From assembly GCA_020171895.1 (NCBI GenBank), contig JAIVAN010000007.1, forward strand, positions 62,001 through 126,000: a stretch of 64,000 nucleotides of DNA. Direction: 5' to 3'. Position 1 is the stretch's first letter; every line of letters starts with the position of its first letter. Made by a program: the position numbers and the translations under genes. This DNA is from Bacillus timonensis (GTDB lineage: Bacteria; Bacillota; Bacilli; Bacillales; Bacillaceae_L). The notes under the pieces were generated by a model. The model did no database searches and was not told the origin of the DNA. It saw only the letters and a program-made list of their open reading frames with translations. Positions 1-9,070 of this stretch are shown in pieces.

Positions 1-382
1 CAAAGCGAGTAGCAGCAGCTTTTGAGAACTCTTCTTTGAATGAAGCATAGCTTCCAAATTTACTATTAATTGCATCAGCGATCTCACCAGTAGGCTCGCC
101 TCCACCGTTCGGTGAAAGAATCGTCCAGAATAAGCTATGGTTTGCATGACCGCCACCGTTGTTTCTTACTGCAGTACGTGCTGCCTCAGGTACAGCATCT
201 AAATTAGCTACTAAATCTTCAATACTCTTACTTAATAGCTCTTCATTTCCTTCTAATGCCGCGTTCACATTTGTAACGTAAGCATTGTGATGTTTAGTGT
301 GGTGAATATTCATTGTTTCTTTGTCGATGTGTGGTTCAAGTGCATCATAAGCATAAGGTAATTGTGGTAATTCGTAAGCCAT
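1..382 (-). CDS. sodA: Superoxide dismutase (Mn/Fe type), N-terminal 127 residues
   Basis: Converts superoxide to oxygen and hydrogen peroxide in the cytoplasm. The reading frame starts at an ATG at 382 after a good ribosome site (AAAAGGAGGAATTATC) and runs off the left edge of the window, so about 75 C-terminal residues of the usual ~200 are missing. The start [20 protein letters not shown] is the family's alpha-hairpin domain; His27 (in NIHHTKHH) and the later HSLFW histidine are two of the four metal ligands. Which metal is used cannot be told because the C-terminal DxWEH motif is outside. A SigA-like promoter lies upstream at 463-491. Recognition is certain. Confidence 0.97.
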   Translation of the reverse strand, partial: MAYELPQLPYAYDALEPHIDKETMNIHHTKHHNAYVTNVNAALEGNEELLSKSIEDLVANLDAVPEAARTAVRNNGGGHANHSLFWTILSPNGGGEPTGEIADAINSKFGSYASFKEEFSKAAATRF

Positions 383-414
383 GATAATTCCTCCTTTTAA
401 TATGTACGATTGAA

Positions 415-449
415 CTAATAAACACCTTCAACAATGGAAGATTTATTAG
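415..449. other. Hairpin in the sodA leader / after yqgC
   Basis: CTAATAAA at 415-422 pairs with TTTATTAG at 442-449, with a further short CTTC/GAAG helix inside. It lies downstream of the predicted sodA transcription start, so it would be in the sodA 5' leader; it has no clear T-run and is a weak terminator at best for the upstream DUF456 gene. Confidence 0.35.
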
Positions 450-462
450 GTTCTTCATAATA

Positions 463-491
463 AGATTACCAAAATTGCCATAAAGTTTCAA
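463..491 (-). promoter_or_regulatory. SigA-type promoter of sodA
   Basis: On the minus strand, -35 TTGAAA (486-491), a 17-bp spacer and -10 TAATCT (463-468). It lies about 80 bp upstream of the sodA start. Confidence 0.6.
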
Positions 492-567
492 TTAATAAGC
501 AATTAGGTATCAACATAAGTAAAATATCCAATTTGTAGACATTATATGCCCTTTATTAATAAATGAA

Positions 568-1050
568 TTAAAGAACGATATATAGAAAATAACCAATCAT
601 AATGATTTGTACAATTCCTTTAGCTACAACCCCACTTAAAAATCCTATTAATGAACCTAACCCAATTTTTACTGAATCCTTCAAATCTTTTTTATGTACG
701 ATCATCTCAGCCAAAACGGCTCCTAAAAATGGGCCAATTAATATACCAATGACAGGAATCACAAAAGGGCCAATAAGAAGTCCAATTGTACTTCCCCAAA
801 CTGCAGCTTTACTTCCGCCAAATTTTTTTATCCCAATTAAGTTCGTAGCGTAATCTGCACCTAGTAGAAGGAGGACAAATAGCCCTTGGACAACCCAAAA
901 CAATATTGAAAACTCACTAAAGCTAAATGTAAAGCCATAAACGATAAAGCCAGCAATGATAAATAAAACACTTGGAATGATTGGGTAAACTAATCCGACG
1001 AATGCGATTAAAAAAAGGGCCGAAATGATCATCCAATAAATAATGTCCAT
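568..1050 (-). CDS. yqgC: DUF456 family membrane protein
   Basis: A 160-residue, very hydrophobic protein with about five to six predicted membrane segments and glycine-rich turns ([18 protein letters not shown]), typical of the DUF456 family. Function is not known. The start ATG at 1050 follows AAGGAG at good spacing. It lies just upstream of sodA on the same strand; I recall the same pairing (yqgC-sodA) in B. subtilis. The gene may be co-transcribed with sodA in part, although sodA has its own promoter. Symbol given from synteny and family. Confidence 0.85.
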   Translation of the reverse strand: MDIIYWMIISALFLIAFVGLVYPIIPSVLFIIAGFIVYGFTFSFSEFSILFWVVQGLFVLLLLGADYATNLIGIKKFGGSKAAVWGSTIGLLIGPFVIPVIGILIGPFLGAVLAEMIVHKKDLKDSVKIGLGSLIGFLSGVVAKGIVQIIMIGYFLYIVL

Positions 1051-1121
1051 TAAAAAAACTCCTTATTTTAAAAAATATTCTTTTTACAAAAATCTCAACA
1101 AGTATGTTAATAATCATTTTT

Positions 1122-1160
1122 CACAAAAAAAATACAAGAGGTCTGTATCACCTCTTGTAT
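1122..1160 (-). terminator. Terminator of the Na/Pi cotransporter gene
   Basis: An 11-bp perfect stem (1132-1142 with 1150-1160) and 7-nt loop, followed on the minus strand by a run of T (1123-1130 is A-rich on the plus strand). It lies 38 bp after the stop codon. Confidence 0.85.
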
Positions 1161-1197
1161 CCATTATATATCCTCTTTACCAAGATTTACAAATCAA

Positions 1198-2829
1198 TTA
1201 GTGACGTTCACCTAGTACTGCTTCTGCAATATTAACGGCATGGTCACCAATACGCTCAAGGTTACTAATAATATCTACAAATACGATTCCCGCTTGACCT
1301 GAACACATTCCTTCGTTTATACGAAGAATATGTTTCTTGCGAAGTGATCGTTCCATGCTGTCGATTTGATTTTCTTTTGTTACAACTTCTCTAGCTGCAA
1401 CTTTATCATTATCTTCGAGAGCTTTAAATGCTTCATTTATAGTAGATAGTGTTAATTGGAACATCTCTTCTAGATCTTCCATTGCATTGTCTGTCATTTT
1501 CACTTTATTTGAAATTTGGTACTCAATTAATTCAACAATATTTTCAAAGTGATCACCAATGCGTTCAATATCTCTAACTGTGTTCATAAGCGTAGAATGC
1601 TCTTCCGAATCATGTTCCGACATTGAACTCGCAGAAATGAGAACTAAGTAATCCGTAATTTTACGATCAAGGTTATTAATAGCATCCTCTAATTGAAGTG
1701 CTACATCAGCATTTTTTTGATTTTGAGATTGAGAATATTTAATTGTCTCTTCTAATCCTAGTGATGCGAACTGACTCATTCTAATAACTTCCTCTTTCGC
1801 TTGGCCTAAAGCAATAGAAGGAGATTGTTCAATAAACATCGGATCTAAGTGAGTCGTTTTGTATTCAATAACTGAATCTTCACCTGGAATTATTTTCGTT
1901 ACAATCCAAGCTAGCACAGCAATAAATGGTAACTGAATTAACGTGTTTGACGTATTAAAAATTCCGTGTGCAAATGCAATCGTCATTTCCGGGTTTAAAT
2001 TTAGATTATCTTGAAGCATTGCAATAAATTTTGTGAAAACAGGTAAAATGATTAAGAATAACGCTGTACCAATTAAATTGAATATAACATGGGTTAAAGC
2101 AGCTCTTCTAGCAGCAACCGTTGCTCCAATTGAAGCAAGAACCGCAGTAATAGTTGTACCAATATTATCTCCAAATAAGACTGGTAAGGCAGCATTTAGA
2201 TCAAGTAAACCTTGTCCAAATAGTCCTTGTAAAATTCCAATTGTAGCACTTGAACTCTGTACAATAACAGTAAATACTGTACCAATTACTACACCAAGAA
2301 TAGGGCTTGAACTCATATTGACAGTTAACTCTTGAAAAGCTTCTAGCGAACGAAGTGGTTTCATTCCACCACTCATCATAGAAAGACCTAAGAATAGTGC
2401 ACCAAAACCAAAAACGATTTGCCCAAGGTTATGGATTTTTTTATTTTTAAAGAAGAATAGTAATAACGCACCAACAGCTATAATCGGAAGAGCATAGTCA
2501 GATATTTTAATACCAATAATAAATGCTGTAACAGTTGTTCCGATGTTTGCTCCCATTATGACACCAATTGCTTGACGAAGATTCATAAATCCTGCGCTAA
2601 CAAGACCAACTGTAAGAACTGTTGTTCCAGAGCTACTTTGAATTAATATTGTTACGATAATACCCGCAAGTACACCCATGATCGGATTTGTAGTAAAGCG
2701 GTCTAAAATATCCCTTAGTTTATCGCCCGCTGATTTTTGAAGTCCGTCACCCATATATTTTATTCCAAATAGGAATATACCTAGGCCACCAATAAACTCA
2801 AAAATCATTTTTTGAATATCTAATTCCAA
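1198..2829 (-). CDS. Na/Pi cotransporter family protein with C-terminal PhoU-like domain
   Basis: A 543-residue membrane protein. The N-terminal ~310 residues hold two Na/Pi cotransporter repeats, each with the signature QSSS (QSSSGTTVL near residue 65 and QSSSATIGI near 190), and about eight to nine membrane segments. The last ~200 residues are a helical PhoU-like domain (RDIERIGDHFENI and SNLERIGDHAVNI repeats). The family imports phosphate with sodium; substrate here is inferred. I place the start at the TTG at 2829 because AGGGG stands nine bases before it; the TTG at 2838 is too close to that site. An ATG at 2808 is the other option. It is divergent from yqgB. A second, shorter homologue (yqeW) lies at 47192. 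Confidence 0.9.
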   Translation of the reverse strand: MELDIQKMIFEFIGGLGIFLFGIKYMGDGLQKSAGDKLRDILDRFTTNPIMGVLAGIIVTILIQSSSGTTVLTVGLVSAGFMNLRQAIGVIMGANIGTTVTAFIIGIKISDYALPIIAVGALLLFFFKNKKIHNLGQIVFGFGALFLGLSMMSGGMKPLRSLEAFQELTVNMSSSPILGVVIGTVFTVIVQSSSATIGILQGLFGQGLLDLNAALPVLFGDNIGTTITAVLASIGATVAARRAALTHVIFNLIGTALFLIILPVFTKFIAMLQDNLNLNPEMTIAFAHGIFNTSNTLIQLPFIAVLAWIVTKIIPGEDSVIEYKTTHLDPMFIEQSPSIALGQAKEEVIRMSQFASLGLEETIKYSQSQNQKNADVALQLEDAINNLDRKITDYLVLISASSMSEHDSEEHSTLMNTVRDIERIGDHFENIVELIEYQISNKVKMTDNAMEDLEEMFQLTLSTINEAFKALEDNDKVAAREVVTKENQIDSMERSLRKKHILRINEGMCSGQAGIVFVDIISNLERIGDHAVNIAEAVLGERH

Positions 2830-2891
2830 TCTTTTCAACCCCTATTTTTCTTATTTCTTATTTCGACAAAAGTTAACAAAAACCCCTTAAA

Positions 2892-2920
2892 ATATTAACC
2901 TAGAGTAATATTTATGTAAA
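2892..2920 (-). promoter_or_regulatory. SigA-type promoter of the Na/Pi cotransporter gene
   Basis: Minus strand: -35 TTTACA (2915-2920), 17-bp spacer, -10 TAATAT (2892-2897). Confidence 0.55.
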
Positions 2921-2957
2921 GGTTTTTTATCTAAAAATTAGTATTCCCATATTTTTC

Positions 2958-2987
2958 TTGAAACAATGCTACAAAATTAGATAAAAT
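2958..2987 (+). promoter_or_regulatory. Possible SigA-type promoter of yqgB
   Basis: Plus strand: -35 TTGAAA (2958-2963), 18-bp spacer, -10 TAAAAT (2982-2987), about 30 bp upstream of the yqgB start. Confidence 0.5.
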
Positions 2988-3016
2988 TAATTCAAGTTTC
3001 TAAAGGATGTGTGAAA

Positions 3017-3772
3017 ATGTCAATTATTATACAATTAGTAAAAAGTTGTTACTCTCCAAGAGACATTGCGAGGTTTCGCTTTCAAGGAATCGGCAAAACC
3101 ATTTTATATGTTTTTTTATTATCCTTAATATCAATTATTCCTGCCGCTTTACCTTTTGGAACATCGATGGTTTATCTACAAAAAGGATTAGAGGATTTGG
3201 ACACAAGTGCTATTCCAACGTTTAAGATTTCAGATGGACAATTGGATCTATTACATAAAAAAAATAACGTTACGGTTGCGACAGAGTCATTTACGTTCAT
3301 TTTTGATGATCGTGAGCATGTAGATATTAATGAATCCTTTGCAATTGCATTTTTAAAAAATGATATGAAGTTAATATCAAATCAACATGTCATTTCTTAT
3401 GATTATCATATGTTAGAGGGCATGACTAACGAAGATATCGTATCATTTATTCCATCATTCCAATCATTATTACCAATATTTTTGCCGATTCTTTTTGTTC
3501 TTATGTTTATTTTAACAAGTGGGTTAAAGTTTATTGAAGTAACAATTCTTTCAACAATCGCGATACCTTTAAAGAATTTACAAAAGCTCAGATTGCAATT
3601 TCGTCACCTATGGGTCATTAGTGCCTACAGCGTAACTCTATCTACACTCTTCTTTACAATAATGGAATTTTTCCAAGTCCAAGTTACATTAGGGCCATTT
3701 ATCAACTGGCTGGTGAGTATTATCATTGTATATCTGGTTCTAAAAGAGATACCACGTCCAAAGACAACATGA
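3017..3772 (+). CDS. yqgB: DUF1189 family membrane protein
   Basis: A 251-residue protein of the DUF1189 family: one membrane segment near residue 35, a soluble outside domain of about 100 residues, then three to four membrane segments at the C-terminus (LLPIFLPILFVLMFILTSG onward). Function is unknown. I choose the ATG at 3017, nine bases after AAAGGA; a GTG at 3011 in frame is too near that site. It stands between the Na/Pi gene (divergent) and yqfZ, the position I recall for yqgB in B. subtilis, and ends in a strong terminator. Confidence 0.85.
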   Translation: MSIIIQLVKSCYSPRDIARFRFQGIGKTILYVFLLSLISIIPAALPFGTSMVYLQKGLEDLDTSAIPTFKISDGQLDLLHKKNNVTVATESFTFIFDDREHVDINESFAIAFLKNDMKLISNQHVISYDYHMLEGMTNEDIVSFIPSFQSLLPIFLPILFVLMFILTSGLKFIEVTILSTIAIPLKNLQKLRLQFRHLWVISAYSVTLSTLFFTIMEFFQVQVTLGPFINWLVSIIIVYLVLKEIPRPKTT

Positions 3773-3800
3773 AAAAGATTGGCATAGCCAATCTTTTTTT
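3772..3800 (+). terminator. Terminator of yqgB
   Basis: A 12-bp stem AAAAAGATTGGC / GCCAATCTTTTT with a 3-nt loop, running into a T-tract. Confidence 0.9.
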
Positions 3801-3846
3801 GTTTACTTCCTGTCAGAATTAAATTCGTCATTCTTTATTAATTCAT

Positions 3847-3874
3847 GAATATAACTAATGGACAAGCATATAGT
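3847..3874 (+). promoter_or_regulatory. SigE-like promoter of yqfZ
   Basis: GAATATA (3847-3853) and CATATAGT (3867-3874), 13 bp apart, fit the mother-cell SigE pattern (about KMATATT, 14-15 bp, CATACANT) well apart from the spacing. This suits a sporulation gene; it is my inference from the bases. Confidence 0.5.
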
Positions 3875-3905
3875 GTAATAGGTGAAAGATAAAGGAGCTT
3901 ATTAT

Positions 3906-4235
3906 ATGAAAAAACTAATTGCTATTGTTGTTTCAATGTTTATTCTTTTTATTCTGTATTACGATATGTCAAAAGGAACGTTGCCCGTTAGCAAAGCAGA
4001 AACTGTCACTTCATTTACAAACAAGGCAGATTATGTAGAAGAAATCCCTAAAATTCAATATAAAACAGTTAAAATAAAAGCTGGGGATACCGTTCTTTCA
4101 ATTGTAGAAGAACTGGCTAATGGTTCGATCCCTGTCCCTATTCAAACAATAGTAGATGACTTTGAAACACTAAACAAAGGAGTAAAAACCCATCACATCC
4201 AGATTGATAAAACATATAAGTTTCCCATTTACTAG
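3906..4235 (+). CDS. yqfZ: LysM-like exported protein, likely sporulation gene
   Basis: A 109-residue protein with an N-terminal signal anchor (KKLIAIVVSMFILFILYY) and a C-terminal LysM-like domain: KIKAGDTVLSIVEELANG... then a short strand ending TYKFPIY, as in domains that bind peptidoglycan. It would sit outside the membrane. The ATG at 3906 follows AAAGGAG at good spacing; an in-frame ATG at 3882 lies upstream of that site and is less likely. The SigE-like promoter upstream and synteny (yqgB-yqfZ-ispG) support yqfZ. Confidence 0.8.
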   Translation: MKKLIAIVVSMFILFILYYDMSKGTLPVSKAETVTSFTNKADYVEEIPKIQYKTVKIKAGDTVLSIVEELANGSIPVPIQTIVDDFETLNKGVKTHHIQIDKTYKFPIY

Positions 4236-4255
4236 AGATAATAGGTCTCTTCTTC

Positions 4256-4285
4256 TTGTCAATTTCATATCTAGACTGGTACAAT
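4256..4285 (+). promoter_or_regulatory. SigA-type promoter of ispG
   Basis: -35 TTGTCA (4256-4261), 18-bp spacer, -10 TACAAT (4280-4285); about 90 bp before the ispG start. Confidence 0.6.
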
Positions 4286-4381
4286 AGCAACTGGGAACTT
4301 CTTTTCCTTTTTTAAAATACTAAAGAAAATGCGTAGCATTTAAATAGAAAAATCGGATTGATTTGAAGGAGCGATTATAAC

Positions 4382-5497
4382 GTGAGTGAAATCATTCATC
4401 GTACAAAAACTCGTCCTATTAAAGTAGGAAATTTAACAATAGGTGGAAATAACGAAGTAGTTATTCAAAGTATGACTACTACAAAAACACATGATGTCGA
4501 GGCAACTGTCGCTGAGATCAAACGTTTAGAAGAAGCAGGCTGCCAAGTTGTACGCGTTGCATGCCCTGATGAAAGAGCAGCAAATGCAATTCCAGAGATC
4601 AAGAAACGCATTAATATCCCTCTAGTGGTTGATATTCATTTTGACTACAAATTAGCCCTAAAGGCAATTGAGGGTGGTGCAGATAAAATCCGTATTAATC
4701 CAGGGAACATTGGTAGAAGAGAAAAAGTTGAAGCAGTTGTTAATGCTGCCAAGGCGAAAGGGATACCAATTCGTATAGGAGTAAATGCTGGATCTTTAGA
4801 AAAACGAATAATTGAAAAATATGGTTATCCAACTGCTGATGGAATGGTAGAAAGCGCTCTTCATCATATTAAAATTTTAGAAGACCTTAATTTTCATGAC
4901 ATTATCGTATCAATGAAAGCTTCAGACGTTAACTTAGCGATTGAAGCTTATGAAAAAGCAGCGAAAGCTTTTGACTATCCGTTACACTTAGGTATTACTG
5001 AATCTGGAACATTATTCGCTGGGACAGTTAAAAGTGCAGCTGGTTTAGGTGCCATTCTCAGCAAAGGAATTGGAAATACATTAAGAATTTCTCTAAGTGC
5101 TGATCCTGTAGAAGAAGTTAAAGTAGCAAGAGAGCTTCTTAAATCGTTTGGACTTTCTTCAAATGCTGCTACATTAATTTCTTGTCCTACATGCGGAAGA
5201 ATTGAAATTGACTTAATTAGTATTGCAAATGAAGTTGAAGAATATATCTCAACAATCAAAGCACCCATTAAGGTCGCTGTACTTGGATGTGCTGTAAATG
5301 GTCCAGGTGAAGCTAGAGAAGCGGATATTGGTATTGCTGGAGCACGTGGTGAAGGTTTACTCTTCCGACACGGTGAAATTGTAAGAAAAGTGCCTGAAGC
5401 AACAATGGTGGAGGAACTAAAGAAGGAAATTGATAAAATTGCAGCAGAATACTTTGCTAAACAAGAGTTAGAGAAAAAAGAACAAGAAACTGTATAA
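4382..5497 (+). CDS. ispG: 4-hydroxy-3-methylbut-2-en-1-yl diphosphate synthase
   Basis: Sixth enzyme of the MEP isoprenoid pathway: it makes HMBPP from MEcPP with a 4Fe-4S cluster and electrons from flavodoxin or ferredoxin. The 371-residue protein has the N-terminal TIM-barrel ([42 protein letters not shown]) and the C-terminal cluster-binding domain (LISCPTCGR near residue 262 and [16 protein letters not shown] near 302) whose three cysteines bind iron-sulfur. The start is GTG at 4382, after AAGGAGCGATTATAAC. The next pathway enzyme, ispH, lies at 14189 in the same window but in another transcript. Confidence 0.98.
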   Translation: MSEIIHRTKTRPIKVGNLTIGGNNEVVIQSMTTTKTHDVEATVAEIKRLEEAGCQVVRVACPDERAANAIPEIKKRINIPLVVDIHFDYKLALKAIEGGADKIRINPGNIGRREKVEAVVNAAKAKGIPIRIGVNAGSLEKRIIEKYGYPTADGMVESALHHIKILEDLNFHDIIVSMKASDVNLAIEAYEKAAKAFDYPLHLGITESGTLFAGTVKSAAGLGAILSKGIGNTLRISLSADPVEEVKVARELLKSFGLSSNAATLISCPTCGRIEIDLISIANEVEEYISTIKAPIKVAVLGCAVNGPGEAREADIGIAGARGEGLLFRHGEIVRKVPEATMVEELKKEIDKIAAEYFAKQELEKKEQETV

Positions 5498-5505
5498 TAA
5501 ACAAT

Positions 5506-5535
5506 CGGCTACTGATTTTTCAGTAGCCGTTTTTA
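5506..5535 (+). terminator. Terminator of ispG
   Basis: A 10-bp perfect stem CGGCTACTGA / TCAGTAGCCG with TTTT loop and a following T-run. It abuts the end of the convergent gene at 5536. Confidence 0.92.
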
Positions 5536-5763
5536 TTACCGATCATCACCAGTTATTTTAATTGCTGGTGTATTATTATTTATGTATGTTGGATATTGGT
5601 TAATTTGGTGTGATTCATCATAAAATTGATCATTTATTTTAATATTTGCAACCTCTGCTTCTGAAAACCTCTGTTTTGAGGTAACTTCTTTTGTTTGACT
5701 GTCTTCAAGGTATTCATTTATTTTTTGGTTTGCCTTTACTACTTGTTGGTCTTGATTTTCCAT
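5536..5763 (-). CDS. Small hydrophilic protein of unknown function
   Basis: A 75-residue protein beginning MENQDQQVVKANQKINEYLE, with no cysteine, no membrane segment and no motif I know. It is rich in Asn, Gln, Glu and Lys, and the C-terminal part (QYPTYINNNTPAIKITGDD) is likely disordered. The ribosome site GGGAGG, nine bases before the ATG, is excellent and supports that it is translated. It lies 67 bp downstream of yqfX on the same strand, so the two may share a transcript. No function is proposed. Confidence 0.65.
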   Translation of the reverse strand: MENQDQQVVKANQKINEYLEDSQTKEVTSKQRFSEAEVANIKINDQFYDESHQINQYPTYINNNTPAIKITGDDR

Positions 5764-5830
5764 TAACTACTACCTCCCTATAAGAGTTGACACAGAGATA
5801 ATACCTCCCTGTGTCAACCGCCCCTTTATG

Positions 5831-6226
5831 TTAAAAAAATGGGATGATAAAGAGCCCAACAATAATTGAAACAGCTCCTAATCCAATTGCCCATGCTCCT
5901 AAACCTGTTGCTCCTCTTCTGCGTGCGATAAAGCCTAGAATGATCCCAGCAGCTCCCATTAGTACTGGCATAATAAAGAGAGATAGAACTGACAATGCTA
6001 GAGCTAACCAGCCTACACCAGTTCCACCTATTGTTTCTTCGGGTTCTCTCTCTTTTTCAGCCCGATAATTAATTGGAGGTGCAACCTCAGCAGCAGTTTC
6101 TTCCATGAAATCAGATTCAACATTTGCTCTTAGATTTGGGTCTTCAATATGATTTGAATAATTTGGTGTCTCTACTTCGTCAATTTCGAAATCACCAATT
6201 AAACCTCTGTTATTATTTTCAGCCAT
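5831..6226 (-). CDS. yqfX: YqfX-like membrane protein
   Basis: A 131-residue protein. The first ~65 residues are acidic and probably cytoplasmic; the C-terminal half has two to three closely packed membrane segments rich in Gly and Ala (GWLALALSVLSLFIMPVLMG, then a GFIARRRG turn, then GAWAIGLGAVSIIVGLFIIPFF), like the DUF4190-type two-helix membrane proteins. The function is unknown. The position next to ispG and the length match yqfX as I recall it. The ATG at 6226 follows a weaker site, GGGATAAGCAAT. Confidence 0.75.
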   Translation of the reverse strand: MAENNNRGLIGDFEIDEVETPNYSNHIEDPNLRANVESDFMEETAAEVAPPINYRAEKEREPEETIGGTGVGWLALALSVLSLFIMPVLMGAAGIILGFIARRRGATGLGAWAIGLGAVSIIVGLFIIPFF

Positions 6227-6400
6227 ATTGCTTATCCCTCGCTTTCCTTAGTAGGTTAAGGAGCATTACTATTATTAGTGAGTTAACAGTTTATTATGAA
6301 TGTAAATCTTTACAATCACTTTCTAATTAGGATATTAATCCTTTCAAATATGTTACACTAATGATGCGCACACACGAAAAAAGATAAAGGAGTGACATAC

Positions 6401-6979
6401 ATGAATAAACGATTTGGAATAGACATTGATGGAACAGTAACTTGTCCCTCTACTTTTGTACCATACATAAATCAATCTTTCGGAATGAATATAACATTAG
6501 ATGATATAAAACAATTCGACCTACTTCCACTATTAGGAATATCATCTAATGAACTTAGAGCTTGGATGAATGAATTTGAACCGATCATCTACAAAGATGC
6601 CCCACTAGCTAAACACGCTAAAAAAGTACTTGATGAATGGAAAAATCAACATACCCTTATATATATAAGTGCTCGAGGTAATCATCTATCAGAAGTGACT
6701 AAAAGCTGGTTTGAGACCAATACATTACATTTTCATGAAATTGACTTAATTGGCAGTCATGATAAATTAAATGCAGTAAAAAAACATGGTGTTGAATTAT
6801 TTCTTGAAGACAAGCATGATAACGCATGTAATATTAGTGAGGAATGTGAAATACCCGTCATTTTATTCAACACACCTTATAATCAGGAACCCATTCCAAA
6901 AGGTGTTATAAGAGTAAATGATTGGAATGAAGCAAGTAAATGGGTTAACTATTGGTTTGACTCCACAAAAAAAGTCTAG
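6401..6979 (+). CDS. yqfW: Putative 5'(3')-deoxyribonucleotidase-type HAD phosphatase
   Basis: A 192-residue HAD-superfamily protein. Motif I is FGIDIDGTV near residue 5 (nucleophile Asp and acid/base Asp), motif II is YISARGN near 87, and motif IV is LELFLEDKHDNA near 128, which carries the last acidic magnesium ligand. This layout is that of the NT5C-like nucleotidases, so removal of phosphate from a nucleotide is likely but the substrate is not known. I use the ATG at 6401 after AAAGGAG; a GTG at 6392 overlaps that site. Convergent with zur, with a shared terminator. Confidence 0.82.
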   Translation: MNKRFGIDIDGTVTCPSTFVPYINQSFGMNITLDDIKQFDLLPLLGISSNELRAWMNEFEPIIYKDAPLAKHAKKVLDEWKNQHTLIYISARGNHLSEVTKSWFETNTLHFHEIDLIGSHDKLNAVKKHGVELFLEDKHDNACNISEECEIPVILFNTPYNQEPIPKGVIRVNDWNEASKWVNYWFDSTKKV

Positions 6980-7000
6980 TCATTTGGACTAGACTTTTTT
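6971..7000. terminator. Bidirectional terminator between yqfW and zur
   Basis: AGTCTAGTC (6973-6981) pairs with GACTAGACT (6987-6995), flanked by A-run and T-run, so it can work on both strands. It overlaps the yqfW stop codon. Confidence 0.88.
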
Positions 7001-7409
7001 AATGACAAGTAGGGCAAGTTCCATATATTTCGAATTTATGTCCCGTTACGTCATATCCCTTTAAATTTTCCTGTAAATTCTCCATTGGACAAGACTGTAT
7101 TTCCTTCGTCTTACCACATTTCATGCAAATAAAATGATGATGATGATGAGAAATACCACAAGAAAAACGAAAATGTTTCTCCCCAGACAATTCTGTTGAC
7201 TCTAAGATTCCCAACTCGGCAAACAACGATAAGTTCCGATATATTGTATCAAAACTTAGACCAGGGTAGTTGTCCTTCATATGATCAAGTACATCTTTTG
7301 CGGTTAAATACTTATCAGAATTTGAAAAAGTCTCAAGCATCTCTTCTCTTTTACCAGTGTATTTATACCCTCGATTTCTTAACAATTGTAGTGCTTCGGA
7401 AACGTTCAT
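6999..7409 (-). CDS. zur: Zinc-responsive Fur-family repressor
   Basis: A 136-residue Fur-family repressor. The N-terminal winged helix ([20 protein letters not shown], then [17 protein letters not shown]) binds DNA; the C-terminal part has the dimer/regulatory metal site [21 protein letters not shown] and the two CxxC pairs (CMKC and CPTC) of the structural zinc. The tyrosine-tyrosine-arginine region and overall sequence match B. subtilis Zur as I remember it. The start ATG (7409) overlaps the znuB stop as ATGA, which shows translational coupling. An in-frame ATG at 7439 lies inside znuB and is less likely. It would repress its own operon through the Zur box at 9071. Confidence 0.93.
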   Translation of the reverse strand: MNVSEALQLLRNRGYKYTGKREEMLETFSNSDKYLTAKDVLDHMKDNYPGLSFDTIYRNLSLFAELGILESTELSGEKHFRFSCGISHHHHHFICMKCGKTKEIQSCPMENLQENLKGYDVTGHKFEIYGTCPTCH

Positions 7410-8248
7410 GAAACAGTACCTCTTCTCCATTTTTTCCATTGGATTGCAAAAATCAATATGAAAACAGCGAGGACGACAATTGTACCTCCAGGAGCTAAAT
7501 CCAAATAATAAGATATGATTAAACCAAGGATGACCGCTATTTCTCCAAAAAGGACAGAAAGAACAATAGTTTGTTTAAAACCTGTTGCGATTCGAATACT
7601 AGCTGCAACAGGCAGAGTCATTAATGAAGATACCAGTAGTATTCCAACAATCCTCATCGATGCAGCTATAACAAGAGCCACCGTAACAATGAAGATAAAA
7701 TGTATCGTTTTTGACTTTATTCCAGAGACAGTCGCATGTTCTTCATCGAATGAAAGTAGAAAAAGCTCTTTATAAAATAAGATAAAGACGATCACTACAA
7801 ACATGGATATTACTGAGACTGTCCATAGATCACTTCTACTAACTGCACTTACACTTCCAAACAAATAATTAAATAAATCAGTATTAAATCCCTCTGCAAG
7901 AGAGATAAAAATGACACCTAACCCAATTCCACCTGATAATATTATAGGTATTGCAAGCTCTTGATAGTGTTTGTAAACACCTCGAAGCTTTTCAATAAAT
8001 AGTGACCCTATAACTGAAAAAGACATTCCCATATAGATTGGATTTATTCCCTGGGTAATGCCCAATTTCTTTTCTAATAGGAGACTTGCAGCAATTCCAG
8101 CAAGTGTAACGTGACTGAGAGCATCAGCAATTAAAGATAATCTCCTAACTACAACAAATACACCTAATAATGGTGCGATAAATCCTATTAATATACCTGC
8201 AATAAATGCATTTTGTAAAAATTCGTATTGAAGAATTCCAGTTAACAC
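7406..8248 (-). CDS. znuB: Zinc ABC transporter permease
   Basis: A 280-residue ABC-3 family permease with about eight to nine membrane segments ([20 protein letters not shown] at the N-terminus, the [13 protein letters not shown] motif near residue 45). It forms the membrane channel for zinc with ZnuC. I place the start at the GTG at 8248: GGAGGG stands seven bases before it, and related proteins begin just before [10 protein letters not shown]. An ATG at 8275 lies inside znuC and has no such site. The gene starts one base after the znuC stop and overlaps zur. No substrate-binding lipoprotein is in the cluster, so it must be encoded elsewhere. Confidence 0.92.
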   Translation of the reverse strand: MLTGILQYEFLQNAFIAGILIGFIAPLLGVFVVVRRLSLIADALSHVTLAGIAASLLLEKKLGITQGINPIYMGMSFSVIGSLFIEKLRGVYKHYQELAIPIILSGGIGLGVIFISLAEGFNTDLFNYLFGSVSAVSRSDLWTVSVISMFVVIVFILFYKELFLLSFDEEHATVSGIKSKTIHFIFIVTVALVIAASMRIVGILLVSSLMTLPVAASIRIATGFKQTIVLSVLFGEIAVILGLIISYYLDLAPGGTIVVLAVFILIFAIQWKKWRRGTVS

Positions 8249-8249
8249 A

Positions 8250-9029
8250 TCAATGCCCTCCATGACTATGATCATGAGTCAACACATGAACATGATGTCC
8301 GTATATCTGAGAAAGATCACTTTCCTTTAAATGATCAAAATCATGAGCGCTCCCATGAAAATGTAGATGTTTATTTAAACAAGCTACATGAGTTACTTTA
8401 TCTGACACAGTACCAATATCATGAGTGACTAAGATTAACGTTATTCCACGTTCTTTGTTTAAGTATTCTAATAAGTTATAGAAGTTTTGTACATTTTGTG
8501 AATCTACGCCAACAGTAGGTTCATCTAAAATCATTAATTCGGGGTCACTAACTAACGCTCTTGCAATAAAAATTCGTTGTTGCTGTCCTCCAGATAAATC
8601 TCCTATATTACGATTAACAAACTCACTCATACCGACAGCGTTTATTGCATCTAACACTGTCTTTTTGTGATTATGTTTTAAAAAACGAAAAAGACCCAAT
8701 TTAGAGGTTAAGCCACTCGAAACAACCTCAAAAACAGTAGCAGGAAAGCCACTGTTAAAGCTATTTGCTTTTTGTGAAACAAATCCAACTTTATACCAAG
8801 TTTTCATTTTTTTTATATCCGTACCAAATAATTTTATCGAACCCTCATCAGGTTGCTCTAATCCTAAAAGGCATTTCAACAAGGTGGATTTGCCTGATCC
8901 ATTTGGACCTACAAGACCTAGAAATGCACCTTTAGGTACTGATAAATTAATATCCTCTAAAACATTTTGTTGTTCGTAACGAAATGTTAGATGACTAATC
9001 TCTATTACAAACTCATCATTTAATATCAA
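8250..9029 (-). CDS. znuC: Zinc ABC transporter ATP-binding protein
   Basis: A 259-residue ABC ATPase. Walker A GPNGSGKST, signature LSGGQQQR, Walker B LMILDEPT and the switch His (VTHD) are all present and in order. It energises ZnuB. The C-terminus is a histidine-rich tail (YGHHVHVLTHDHSHGGH) that probably binds zinc; this is seen in some ZnuC-type proteins. I choose the TTG at 9029, six bases after AAAGGTG; a GTG at 9038 overlaps that site. First gene of the znuC-znuB-zur operon. Confidence 0.92.
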   Translation of the reverse strand: MILNDEFVIEISHLTFRYEQQNVLEDINLSVPKGAFLGLVGPNGSGKSTLLKCLLGLEQPDEGSIKLFGTDIKKMKTWYKVGFVSQKANSFNSGFPATVFEVVSSGLTSKLGLFRFLKHNHKKTVLDAINAVGMSEFVNRNIGDLSGGQQQRIFIARALVSDPELMILDEPTVGVDSQNVQNFYNLLEYLNKERGITLILVTHDIGTVSDKVTHVACLNKHLHFHGSAHDFDHLKESDLSQIYGHHVHVLTHDHSHGGH

Positions 9030-9070
9030 ATGTATCACCTTTTGAAATGTGGCTATTTATACAAAAAATA

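Noticed and set aside
3007-3225. 72-residue ORF beginning at ATG 3007
   Set aside because: Out of frame with yqgB, which covers it fully and has the better-placed start.
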